Made by a program: the position numbers and the translations under genes. Under the pieces are notes generated by a model. That model saw nothing but the letters and a program-made list of their open reading frames with translations. It was not told where the DNA came from and ran no database searches. 40,361 bases of DNA, taken from the NCBI GenBank assembly GCA_028695495.1, contig JAQVIX010000014.1, positions 1-40,361 of the forward strand. The letters run 5' to 3'. Position 1 is the stretch's first letter. The number at the start of each line of letters is the position of its first letter. This DNA is from Candidatus Cloacimonadota bacterium. Its GTDB lineage: Bacteria; Cloacimonadota; Cloacimonadia; Cloacimonadales; Cloacimonadaceae. Below, one piece after another: positions 24,619 through 31,982 of the stretch.

Positions 24619-24646
24619 AGCTTCAAGACCAAATGAAAATTGTCAA
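24619..24646 (-). promoter_or_regulatory. Candidate promoter of the GyrI-like gene
   Basis: On the minus strand TTGACA (24641-24646) is followed after 16 bases by GAAGCT (24619-24624), keeping the A and T that matter most at -10. This lies 34 bases upstream of the ATG, leaving a short leader that includes the GAGG site. Confidence 0.35.
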
Positions 24647-24790
24647 GCATTTTCGTTAAAATATTAAAAATAAAAACGCATAGATGTTGACATTTTTCTA
24701 CTATCGAGATCACTCAAAACTGCAAATCACTGATTGTGAACTGTTTTTTCGTTGTGAAACTCCTGCCACCCGATTATATTGTGCCCAAAG
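24647..24790. other. Gene-free DNA
   Basis: AT-rich intergenic sequence. A TTGACA at 24687-24692 on the plus strand has no convincing -10 partner. Nothing else is recognised before the transposase relic. Confidence 0.4.
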
Positions 24791-24900
24791 GAGATATAAA
24801 TGTCGGATTCATATACGCATATTTATGTACATTAGGTAGCCCAGGGTGTTCGCCTCACAAAATGAGCTTGCGAGTTTTTGGCAAGATAAACCCTGGGTAA
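24791..24900 (+). pseudogene. Relic of an IS200-like (Y1/REP-associated) transposase: start plus REP-like palindrome only
   Basis: A good ribosome site (AAAGGAG) and ATG 24800 begin MSDSYTHIYVH and then a TAG at 24833. That string looks like the extreme N-terminus of Y1 (HUH) transposases (typically M-S-x-S-Y-T-x-I-Y-I-H). After the stop no transposase sequence remains. A palindrome CCCAGGGT (24840-24847) with ACCCTGGG (24890-24897) follows, of the sort that flanks REP-associated transposase genes. I read this as an internally deleted element. The similarity rests on 11 residues, so confidence is limited. Confidence 0.4.
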
Positions 24901-24986
24901 TTGATGCGTTCTTACCTAATCAAGTTTGAACAAGAACCTCTTTGTATCCATATATTTAGCTTATGTTTACACTCCTTCCCCGTGGG

Positions 24987-25034
24987 TTCCCCGTCCATCC
25001 AATGGGGAACTAACGGGATAATAACGAGTTACGA
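24987..25034 (+). repeat. Short dispersed repeat, copy 2
   Basis: This matches the block at 2448-2495 at its start (TTCCCCGTCCAT), middle (ACGGG) and end (AGTTACGA), with a diverged centre. The surrounding gene-free stretch (24901-25080) shows nothing else. Confidence 0.45.
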
Positions 25035-25080
25035 AGGAATTAGTATTCATCATAAAAGCTTCACTTTTTATGGTTTTTGC

Positions 25081-25109
25081 TTGACAGGATAAATATCTTT
25101 TCAAAAGCT
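25081..25109 (+). promoter_or_regulatory. Candidate promoter of the PAS-cyclase gene
   Basis: TTGACA at 25081-25086 is followed after 17 bases by AAAGCT (25104-25109). The sequence AAAAGCTGG recurs at the same distance from TTGACA upstream of thrS as AAAAGGTGG. The leader to the ATG is about 40 bases. Confidence 0.4.
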
Positions 25110-25156
25110 GGCTTAAACTTATAACCATATTCCAAGTGAGAACTCAAGGAGACAAG

Positions 25157-26212
25157 ATGCAGTTTTTAATCGACTTACAAAACCCGAAATCGCAATTAGC
25201 GATGGCTCTTAATTCGCTTTACGATGGAGTTTACGTAGTAAATCCCCAGCGCCAGATTCTGTTTTGGAATAAAGCTGCGGAAGAAATGACCGGCTACAGC
25301 GCACAAGAAGTAATTGGTAAAAGCTGCAAAGATGATATCCTGAACCACATCGATGAAAATGGCGTTCTCCTCTGCCGTTCCTACTGCCCCATCGTAAAAA
25401 GCTTTTCCTGCAATTGCAGCAGCAGCGCCAAAGTATATCCCAAAACCAAGGCAGGCAAACGCTTCCCCGTGGAAACTCATATCTCGCTGGTGTATGATAA
25501 TGAAGGTCAGGCAGTAGCAGCCATCGAGGTTTTTCGCGATATTAGCCATCAGGAAGATTACCGCATTATGCAGGAAAAGTTCAATAGCATCATCCGCAAA
25601 TATGTTTCATCCACTACCTACAGCAATGTATTAGACCGCGTTCAGGGTGATAACACCGGCGCCAAGCCCCGTATATTGGATTTAAGCATCCTGTATCTGG
25701 ATGTGGTGAATTTCACAGGCTTTTCCGAAAAGAACAGTCCCCAGGCGGTGGTAAAGCTGCTAAACGATCTTTTTGGCATTTGCGATGTAATTACCCGTGA
25801 ATGCTATGGCGATATCGATAAGTTTATCGGTGATGCCATCATGGCTACCTTCAACGATGCAAATGATGCCATTCGTAGCGCCGAAAAAATCTTGCAAACC
25901 GGTATCCCGGAACTCAATAAACAGCGCATTGAACACGGGGAAATGCCGCTCAGCATCCGCATTGGCATCAATAGTGGATTGGTATTGCAGGGGGATATCG
26001 GTACCATCGACCGCAAAGACCTCACTGTAATAGGAGATGCCGTAAATACTGCTGCACGTGTGGAAAAAGTAGCCCCTTCGGATAAGCTATTGATCTCTGA
26101 AGCGACTTTATCCAGATTGAGTGAGGAGAACTACGCGAAGTTTGAGTATTACCGCTGTGAAGAATTAAAAGGTAAGCGTGAAGACATCAAGCTGTATAAA
26201 TACAAGCTATGA
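25157..26212 (+). CDS. PAS-domain class III adenylate cyclase
   Basis: A 351-residue cytoplasmic protein: a PAS domain at about 12-130 and a class III nucleotide cyclase domain at about 170-350. Catalytic features: metal-binding Asp182 (YLDVVNFTGFS) and Asp226 (DKFIGDAIMATF), adenine-selecting Lys222, and Asn297 and Arg301 in VIGDAVNTAARVE. These predict ATP to cAMP conversion. The PAS loop is rich in cysteine (Cys57, 73, 77, 85 and 87; CRSYCP and SCNC), suggesting a metal, Fe-S or redox sensor. The start ATG has AAGGAG 5 bases upstream; an in-frame GTG at 25136 is less likely. The 3' end overlaps convergent coaE by 6 bases. Confidence 0.9.
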   Translation: MQFLIDLQNPKSQLAMALNSLYDGVYVVNPQRQILFWNKAAEEMTGYSAQEVIGKSCKDDILNHIDENGVLLCRSYCPIVKSFSCNCSSSAKVYPKTKAGKRFPVETHISLVYDNEGQAVAAIEVFRDISHQEDYRIMQEKFNSIIRKYVSSTTYSNVLDRVQGDNTGAKPRILDLSILYLDVVNFTGFSEKNSPQAVVKLLNDLFGICDVITRECYGDIDKFIGDAIMATFNDANDAIRSAEKILQTGIPELNKQRIEHGEMPLSIRIGINSGLVLQGDIGTIDRKDLTVIGDAVNTAARVEKVAPSDKLLISEATLSRLSEENYAKFEYYRCEELKGKREDIKLYKYKL

Positions 26213-26833
26213 TTGTGGATAGAAAGGTTTTTTAGGCTCTGGCTTAAGCTTCTTCAGCCGGCGCAAGAGGTCATCGGCAGCCCACTCCATCTCTTCAAGC
26301 TCTCCGCTATTAAACACCATATAGTCCGCCAATAATATTTTTTTGCTATCCGGTATTTGCTTTTCTAAACGCTTTAGAATGTCTTCCCTTTTGCTGCCAT
26401 CCCTTTTCATTACCCGCTCGATGATTTCCTCTGTATTGGCAAGCACTAAAACGATCTGATCTACACATTCCAGCAAGCCCGCTTCATAGAGCAGAGGGAT
26501 TTCCAGAAAAAGATACTTCTTGGGGTAGTTATCTGCCAAATCCTGCATGTCTTGCAAAACGCGGGGATGGATTTGAGAATTAAGCCATTTCAGCTCTATA
26601 GGATTATTAAAAACGATTTCGGAGATTTTCTCTCTTTTCACTTCGCCATTTTCCAAAACGCCTTCCCCCCAGCGTTTTACCCACATATCTTTTAGCTCCA
26701 GCAGATGATTATGCGCAATTTTATCTGCATAAAACACGTTATACCCTTTGTTTTCCAAGATCCTGCAAAAGGTACTTTTACCCGTGCCAATATTGCCGGT
26801 AATCCCAATGATAAGTGCTTTATTTGCTGGCAT
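26207..26833 (-). CDS. coaE: Dephospho-CoA kinase
   Basis: This 208-residue kinase catalyses the last step of coenzyme A synthesis. The P-loop is GITGNIGTGKST (about 10-21). VFYADKIAH and the family's LEIPLLYEAG are present, as is the lid segment ERVMKRDGSKREDILKR. It is the last gene of a minus-strand operon and its start overlaps the end of cdaA by 14 bases. No clear ribosome site is seen, consistent with coupling. Confidence 0.94.
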   Translation of the reverse strand: MPANKALIIGITGNIGTGKSTFCRILENKGYNVFYADKIAHNHLLELKDMWVKRWGEGVLENGEVKREKISEIVFNNPIELKWLNSQIHPRVLQDMQDLADNYPKKYLFLEIPLLYEAGLLECVDQIVLVLANTEEIIERVMKRDGSKREDILKRLEKQIPDSKKILLADYMVFNSGELEEMEWAADDLLRRLKKLKPEPKKPFYPQS

Positions 26834-27569
26834 CGCTAATAATCTGCATCATTTCTTCAAAGGCTACGTTGCTCTTTAGCACCCCTTCCTGAGCAATGGA
26901 GATTTGACCCGTTTGCTCCGAAACGATGATGCTAATGGCGTCTGTGCGTTCGCTAATACCCACTCCTGCCAGGTGGCGCGTTCCCACCGTGTGCACATAT
27001 TCCGGATTTTTGGAAAGCGGTAAAACCACTTTGTCGGCGGTGATGCGATTGCCGCGAATTACGATAGCGCCATCGTGCAATACGCTCTTGAGATTGAATA
27101 TAGCCATGATCAAACGCATGGAGATGGCGGAATCGATAGGCTCGCCGGTTTGAATATATTCTGCGGGAAGCCGGCGTTTGGTTTCGATTACCACCAAAGC
27201 ACCTATTTTGCGAAAACTCATGGAGGAGATGGCATCGATTAAGGGGGTATAAACGGACTGCTGTTCATTGCGGTTAAATGCGCTTTGAAACTCCCGCGCC
27301 AAATTGAAACGGGAGAGAATCGCCCTAAGTTCCGGCTGAAAGAGGATCACGATAGCCATCAGCCAATAGGTGCGTATGCCGCTAAGTAGTGAGGACAGTA
27401 CTTTAAGCTCAAACATACTCGCCAAAAAGTAAAGTGCCAATAGCGATAGCAAGCCCCAGAGCACCTGATAGCCACCGGATTTTCGCACAATGAGCAGGGT
27501 TTGATAGATAAGTATGCTAATGATGAGGATATCGATAATATCTTTAAAACGGGGGATTAAAAAACTCAC
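26820..27569 (-). CDS. cdaA: Diadenylate cyclase (c-di-AMP synthase)
   Basis: A 249-residue CdaA/DacA. Three membrane segments lie in the first 80 residues, then the DAC domain with VLHDGAIVI (Asp166-Gly-Ala) and GTRHLAGVGISE (196-207). The canonical nucleotide-binding motif is RHR; here it is Arg198-His199-Leu200. Most of the pocket, including SEQTGQISIA, is conserved, so activity is likely but not assured. c-di-AMP usually controls potassium and envelope homeostasis. The gene overlaps folP by 4 bases, the same folP-cdaA order known from Bacteroidota, and it lacks the cdaR and glmM neighbours of Firmicutes. Confidence 0.92.
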   Translation of the reverse strand: MSFLIPRFKDIIDILIISILIYQTLLIVRKSGGYQVLWGLLSLLALYFLASMFELKVLSSLLSGIRTYWLMAIVILFQPELRAILSRFNLAREFQSAFNRNEQQSVYTPLIDAISSMSFRKIGALVVIETKRRLPAEYIQTGEPIDSAISMRLIMAIFNLKSVLHDGAIVIRGNRITADKVVLPLSKNPEYVHTVGTRHLAGVGISERTDAISIIVSEQTGQISIAQEGVLKSNVAFEEMMQIISDASK

Positions 27570-28396
27570 TGCTCTTGCCTCCTATATGCGTTTATGGCGT
27601 TAAATACCTTGATAAATTGCTGATGCTCTTGTACCTTGTGAACTCGGATAATCTTTGCCCCCGCTTGTAGGGCAAAATATGTAGCTGCCAAACTGCCGCC
27701 AATGCGCTCATCTGCTGCAGAAGGCGTAATGCGATTGATAAAGCTCTTGCGCGATGCCCCTAATACTAAATTGTAGCCGCGATACACCTGTAGATTCGCC
27801 AATAGCAGGAGGTTATGCTCCAGATTCTTACCGAAGCCGATACCCGGATCGAGATAGATACGATTTGAGTTTATGCCTTGCGCTTCAGCATATTGCAGGC
27901 GTTTAGTAAGATATTCCTTTACTTCTGCTACTACATCTATATATTGGGGATTATCTTGCATGTTTTCTGGTCTGCCCTGTATGTGCATCAAGATTACTTC
28001 GATATGCGGATACCTGGCTACTACTTTTACCATATCAGGCTCATATTCCAATGCGGAAATATCATTGATAATATCTGCACCGGCTTGAATGGCTTTTTCG
28101 GCTACGTTTGCTTTTTGGGTATCAATGGAAATACGGCAATCTGGTATTTGGCGTTTGAGTTCGCTTAATACAGGTTCAATCCGCTGCCACTCGGTTTCTG
28201 CAGCGATGGCTTTGGCGCCGGGACGTGTGGATTCTGCTCCGATATCGATGATGCCAGCCCCTGCCTGGTGCATGGCAATACCCTGGGCAATTGCTTTATC
28301 CTTTTCAAACCACAAACCGCCATCGGAAAAGGAATCCTGTGTAAGATTCAGGATACCCATGATTTGCGGAAGTTCGTGATTCTGAAGACCGGTCAT
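27566..28396 (-). CDS. folP: Dihydropteroate synthase
   Basis: This 276-residue folate enzyme joins p-aminobenzoate to the pterin pyrophosphate. Motifs: MGILNLTQDSFSDGG, DIGAESTRPGA, the SIDTQ and NDIS strands, LDPGIGFGKN and GASRKSFI, ending IIRVHKV. All catalytic segments are intact and the length is standard. It overlaps the TonB-like gene and cdaA (4 bases each), within one minus-strand operon. folE2 supplies the upstream step. Confidence 0.96.
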   Translation of the reverse strand: MTGLQNHELPQIMGILNLTQDSFSDGGLWFEKDKAIAQGIAMHQAGAGIIDIGAESTRPGAKAIAAETEWQRIEPVLSELKRQIPDCRISIDTQKANVAEKAIQAGADIINDISALEYEPDMVKVVARYPHIEVILMHIQGRPENMQDNPQYIDVVAEVKEYLTKRLQYAEAQGINSNRIYLDPGIGFGKNLEHNLLLLANLQVYRGYNLVLGASRKSFINRITPSAADERIGGSLAATYFALQAGAKIIRVHKVQEHQQFIKVFNAINAYRRQEQ

Positions 28397-29079
28397 TTCA
28401 CTCTGAATACCACGCGGATGCGATACACGCGTTCTGCTTTATATACGCCTTTGAAGCCAAAACGCCAGTTCGGCATTTCCTTGCGGATGGCATCCCAATG
28501 TACGGCAGCTTTATAGCTTTGCACCTGCACGCTATTCATTTGTACTCTACCGGATTCCGAAAGCTGGAAATCGATTAAAATCTCATCATCCATAATGGGG
28601 TTTATCGTAGGCGCAGTTTGGCTAATGATATAGGCTTCTGCCGCTCCGGAAACTAAAGAGGCATTGTATCCGCTGCCGGGTCTGCCCCCCTGCGCTAAAT
28701 CTCCCAAGGCACTCAAGGCTCCATTATATTCGCCGCGTTTGGTACCCGGTGGGGCTATCGCGTAGGATGAGGGTGTATCGATTACGGGACTCTCAATCAA
28801 GGGACTGCTAAGGGCTGCTACTTGTGGATTGGATCTTGCTTTTGAACTCCCCTGCAATGGCTTTATAGCCTGTTCGCTTTGTGCATCTCCCCCACTTGCT
28901 TCCTGAGCCGAGATTTGCGCTGGCGGTTCCGGAGCTTCCGTGCTCATCCATTCAAATTGATGCCAGTGCAGGGTCTTTGCGGGTTGATAATACAAGAAAG
29001 CCAGAATTGAGAGGATCAGGATATGGATAGCTATGGAAATAGCATAAGCGCTTTTTCTATTCCACTTTAAGGGCATCAC
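28393..29079 (-). CDS. TonB-like energy-transducer protein
   Basis: A 228-residue protein with a short cytoplasmic N-terminus, one membrane segment (about 12-32, SIAIHILILSILAFLYY), a long Pro/Ser/Ala-rich periplasmic spacer (about 45-150) and a C-terminal domain of about 60 residues (ILIDFQLSESGRVQ...YRIRVVFRV) resembling the TonB C-terminal fold. It lies directly after exbB and exbD, completing an ExbB-ExbD-TonB-type proton-driven complex that would power outer-membrane transport or a TolA-like function. Which of the two is not decided by sequence. Confidence 0.8.
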   Translation of the reverse strand: MMPLKWNRKSAYAISIAIHILILSILAFLYYQPAKTLHWHQFEWMSTEAPEPPAQISAQEASGGDAQSEQAIKPLQGSSKARSNPQVAALSSPLIESPVIDTPSSYAIAPPGTKRGEYNGALSALGDLAQGGRPGSGYNASLVSGAAEAYIISQTAPTINPIMDDEILIDFQLSESGRVQMNSVQVQSYKAAVHWDAIRKEMPNWRFGFKGVYKAERVYRIRVVFRVK

Positions 29080-29477
29080 GGTTTTTCCACCTCGGTAGCT
29101 ACAAAGATCTTTTCAAAACCGGCGCCGCGCACCAAATCCATCAAATGAATCAGGCTTTGCAGGGGTAAATCGCTTTCTGCTGAAATGCGTACCACGGTAC
29201 CGGTATCCACAAAATCATCTTTTAGCAATTCTGCCATTTCTGCCAGATTGCATTGCATTTCGTTGTAAAACACCCGCCCATCTTTAAAGTATTTTATGTT
29301 TATGCTTTGCAGGGTTTGGCGCTCGGAATTTCGCGAGCCGGGCAGTTTGATAGGCATACCGGTTTGGCTGGCAAAATTTGAGGTAATAAGCAGAAATACC
29401 AAAAGTAGAAAGATTACGTCCGTCATTGAAATGAGCATGGTGCTGCTTATCTTCTGTTTGGAAAGGCGGATTTTCAT
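29076..29477 (-). CDS. exbD: ExbD/TolR-family biopolymer transport protein
   Basis: A 133-residue protein with a single membrane segment (about 12-35) beginning MTDVIFLLLVFLLIT. It carries the conserved Asp of ExbD/TolR that takes part in the proton path, followed by a periplasmic domain. It partners ExbB, encoded just upstream with a 4-base overlap; its own stop overlaps the start of the TonB-like gene. Confidence 0.9.
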   Translation of the reverse strand: MKIRLSKQKISSTMLISMTDVIFLLLVFLLITSNFASQTGMPIKLPGSRNSERQTLQSINIKYFKDGRVFYNEMQCNLAEMAELLKDDFVDTGTVVRISAESDLPLQSLIHLMDLVRGAGFEKIFVATEVEKP

Positions 29478-30088
29478 GATTCTTTGTAGTATTGCACCAA
29501 GAACTGGCTGGCGCTATCCTGCATATCGTGCAAGATGTTTTCCAAGCGGGTGATGATGTCGTTGTAAAACACAATGGCGATAATGCCCACGATAAGCCCG
29601 CCAATGGTGGTAAGCATGGCTTCCCAGATTCCGCCTGCCAGGATGTTGATATCGATACCGGCGCTGCTTTGATGCTGGATATTCATAAACACACGCACCA
29701 TACCGAGCACAGTTCCCAAAAAGCCAATCAAGGGCGCAATGGCGGAAAAGGTGCTAAGCCAGCCCATACCTTTTTCCAGTTTATGCAGCTCGTAATTCGC
29801 AGCGGATTCCAGGCTTTGGGTAATAAGCTCCTTGTCTTTGGTATCGTGTGCCAGCACTTTCATGAGCACCTGTGCAATCGGGCTGGCGGCGTGCCCTTCA
29901 TTTAGCTTTTCCAAAAGCGCCGTGCTATTTAGCTTCAGATTCAGTATTTCCAATACCGGGCTATTGGCTTTCTTTACTATAGCAAGCTGCCGGTATTTCT
30001 CTATCACTATTGCCAATACTGCAATGGAAAGTAGCAGCAGCACATACATCAATATGCCGCCCTGCATCATGAGAGAAAGAATGCTCAT
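29474..30088 (-). CDS. exbB: ExbB/TolQ/MotA-family proton channel protein
   Basis: A 204-residue protein with three membrane segments (one near the N-terminus, two after residue 110) and the family's conserved pore stretches (LSTFSAIAPLIGFLGTVLGMV and GGIWEAMLTTIGGLIVGI). The start ATG 30088 is preferred. A TTG further upstream (30115) is in frame, but it lies against the terminator hairpin 30117-30150 and adds only a polar extension. It begins the exbB-exbD-TonB-like-folP-cdaA-coaE series after the serC terminator. Confidence 0.88.
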   Translation of the reverse strand: MSILSLMMQGGILMYVLLLLSIAVLAIVIEKYRQLAIVKKANSPVLEILNLKLNSTALLEKLNEGHAASPIAQVLMKVLAHDTKDKELITQSLESAANYELHKLEKGMGWLSTFSAIAPLIGFLGTVLGMVRVFMNIQHQSSAGIDINILAGGIWEAMLTTIGGLIVGIIAIVFYNDIITRLENILHDMQDSASQFLVQYYKES

Positions 30089-30116
30089 ATATATTACTCT
30101 GATATTAAAAGACAAG

Positions 30117-30150
30117 TGCCCTTCAAAGCTGGATGATACCTTGAAGGGCA
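30117..30150 (-). terminator. Terminator-like hairpin after serC
   Basis: A 10-bp perfect stem (TGCCCTTCAA with TTGAAGGGCA) with a 14-base loop lies 14 bases past the serC stop in the direction of transcription, followed by CTTGTCTTTTAATAT. The T run is imperfect, so termination may be partial. It separates serC from exbB. Confidence 0.55.
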
Positions 30151-30164
30151 GCTTGCTTTAATTA

Positions 30165-31250
30165 TTAGCCGTTTTTCTTCATGAATTCTATCATGAATTC
30201 GCCCAGTGCTTTGGCAGCGGGCAGCGGCAGGGAATTATAGATACTGGCACGGCAGCCGCCTACATCGCGATGGCCTTTCAGGCCGATCATGCCAACTTTC
30301 TTGGCTTCGCTAATAAAGCTAGCTTCCAGCTCTTCGGTAGCCATTCTGAAGGTGACGTTCATCAGAGAACGTGCTTCAGGCTCCACGGTGCCTTTGTAGA
30401 AACCGTTGGATTGGTCGATGGCATCGTAGATATACTTGGCTTTCACCTGGTTATTGGTGGCGATCTTCTCCAAACCGCCCATTTCTTCCACCCATTTCAG
30501 TACCAGACCAATCATGTAGATAGTCCAGCAAGGAGGGGTGTTGTACATGGAACCGGCTTTGGTGTGAACCTTGTAATCCAGCATCGAGGGCAAGCCACTG
30601 GCAGCGGTATCGAGGAAATCCTTCTTCGCTATTACCACAACGGCACCGGCGGGACCCACGTTTTTCTGCGCACCGGCATAGATAAAGGAGTATTTGTCGA
30701 TATCAATGGGTTTGCTTACAAAGTTTGAGCTCATATCTGCGATTAAAGGCACACCGGCGGGTACTTCGGGATCATAGTGCCATTCGGTACCGTAGATGGT
30801 GTTGTTATTGGTAATATGCAGATAGGCGGGGTTGTCCGAAAGCTCGTAGCCTTTGGGGATGTAGCTGAAGTTCTTGTCTTCGCTGCTGGCTGCTACGTGT
30901 AGGGCTTTGCCTATCTTCTTGGCTTCGGCGATGGCTTTCTTGCTCCATACGCCAGTATTGATGAAGTTTGCCACCTTACCTTCATGGGCAAAGTTCATCG
31001 GCACCATAAGGAATTGCATGCTGGCGCCGCCTTGCAAAAAGAGCACCTGATGCTCATCGCCCAAGCCGTAAATACGCTTCAGCGTGGCTTCGGTTTCGTC
31101 GATAATTGCCTGATACTCTTTGCTGCGATGGCTCATTTCCATCACCGAAAGGCCCATGCCTTTGTAATTGAATAAATCCGCTTGTGCTTCGCGAAGAACT
31201 TCTTCGGGCAACACCGCGGGTCCTGCGTTAAATATATGAACGCGTTCCAT
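30165..31250 (-). CDS. serC: Phosphoserine aminotransferase
   Basis: A 361-residue PLP enzyme that makes phosphoserine from 3-phosphohydroxypyruvate in serine synthesis. The N-terminus VHIFNAGPAVLP and the GxxxxEMSHR block are conserved. The Schiff-base lysine is Lys196 in YAGAQKNVGPAG. The start is the ATG at 31250, with GGGAGGATT ahead of it; an earlier in-frame start at 31307 would lie upstream of that ribosome site. It is monocistronic or partly read through to exbB. Confidence 0.95.
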   Translation of the reverse strand: MERVHIFNAGPAVLPEEVLREAQADLFNYKGMGLSVMEMSHRSKEYQAIIDETEATLKRIYGLGDEHQVLFLQGGASMQFLMVPMNFAHEGKVANFINTGVWSKKAIAEAKKIGKALHVAASSEDKNFSYIPKGYELSDNPAYLHITNNNTIYGTEWHYDPEVPAGVPLIADMSSNFVSKPIDIDKYSFIYAGAQKNVGPAGAVVVIAKKDFLDTAASGLPSMLDYKVHTKAGSMYNTPPCWTIYMIGLVLKWVEEMGGLEKIATNNQVKAKYIYDAIDQSNGFYKGTVEPEARSLMNVTFRMATEELEASFISEAKKVGMIGLKGHRDVGGCRASIYNSLPLPAAKALGEFMIEFMKKNG

Positions 31251-31393
31251 TTTTAATCCTCCCGGATGTATATTTTTGTTCTTTGGTGCAAGGATTTCAA
31301 ATACCAATTTTTAAGGCAAGCATTATTTTTCATTCTCAGAAAAGAGTTGACGTAAAAGGGGAGCTATCCAATTTGGTTCAAAGGAATTAAAGA

Positions 31394-31981
31394 ATGTTAT
31401 ATAAACTACTTGAGCCATACAAGATTGTGCTGGCTTCGGCATCACCTCGCCGCGAATATCTCTTAAAAATGCTAAATATTCGCTTTGAAACGCAAGCCAG
31501 CCAGATTATCGAAAAAGCCAATGGCGAAGCTGTTGAAAAGCAGGTCATTAGCCACGCTTTGCATAAAGCCCAAAGCGTTGCCCAGCTGCGTCCAGATGCG
31601 GATATCATTATCGGCGCAGATACCATCGTGCATCTGGATGGTGAGCTTTTAGGCAAGCCAGAAAGCGTCGAAAAGGCAAGAGAGTATCTCAGGCGTTTAA
31701 GCGGGAATACACATGAGGTAATTACCGGCATTTGCCTGTATCATCAGGGCAAGGCATATAGCGCTTCTGAGCGCAGTGTGGTCACTTTTGCCCCTTTAAG
31801 TGAAGCCGAAATCCAGGCATATATCGCTACCGGCGAACCGATGGACAAAGCCGGCGCTTATGGTATTCAAGGGCACGGTAGCCAGTTTATCCAAGGCATT
31901 CAAGGTTGCTACTTTAACGTTATGGGCTTTCCCATCCACCGTTTTTATACACTTTGCAGATCTACGATCAAGGAACTGTAA
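31394..31981 (+). CDS. maf: Maf-family nucleoside triphosphate pyrophosphatase
   Basis: A 195-residue Maf/HAM1-fold house-cleaning enzyme. Conserved motifs: LASASPRREYLL at the substrate pocket, GADTIVHLDGELLGKP with the catalytic Asp, and DKAGAYGIQGHGSQFI. By the YhdE-type pattern it probably hydrolyses dTTP, UTP and modified pyrimidine nucleotides. AAGGA precedes the ATG by 8 bases. It is the first gene of the maf-amidohydrolase-unknown-gltX unit, which diverges from serC across a 143-base gap. Confidence 0.93.
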   Translation: MLYKLLEPYKIVLASASPRREYLLKMLNIRFETQASQIIEKANGEAVEKQVISHALHKAQSVAQLRPDADIIIGADTIVHLDGELLGKPESVEKAREYLRRLSGNTHEVITGICLYHQGKAYSASERSVVTFAPLSEAEIQAYIATGEPMDKAGAYGIQGHGSQFIQGIQGCYFNVMGFPIHRFYTLCRSTIKEL

Positions 31982-31982
31982 G

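Noticed and set aside
30089-30115. Upstream TTG start for exbB
   Set aside because: It abuts the serC terminator stem and adds a non-family extension; ATG 30088 fits the protein better.
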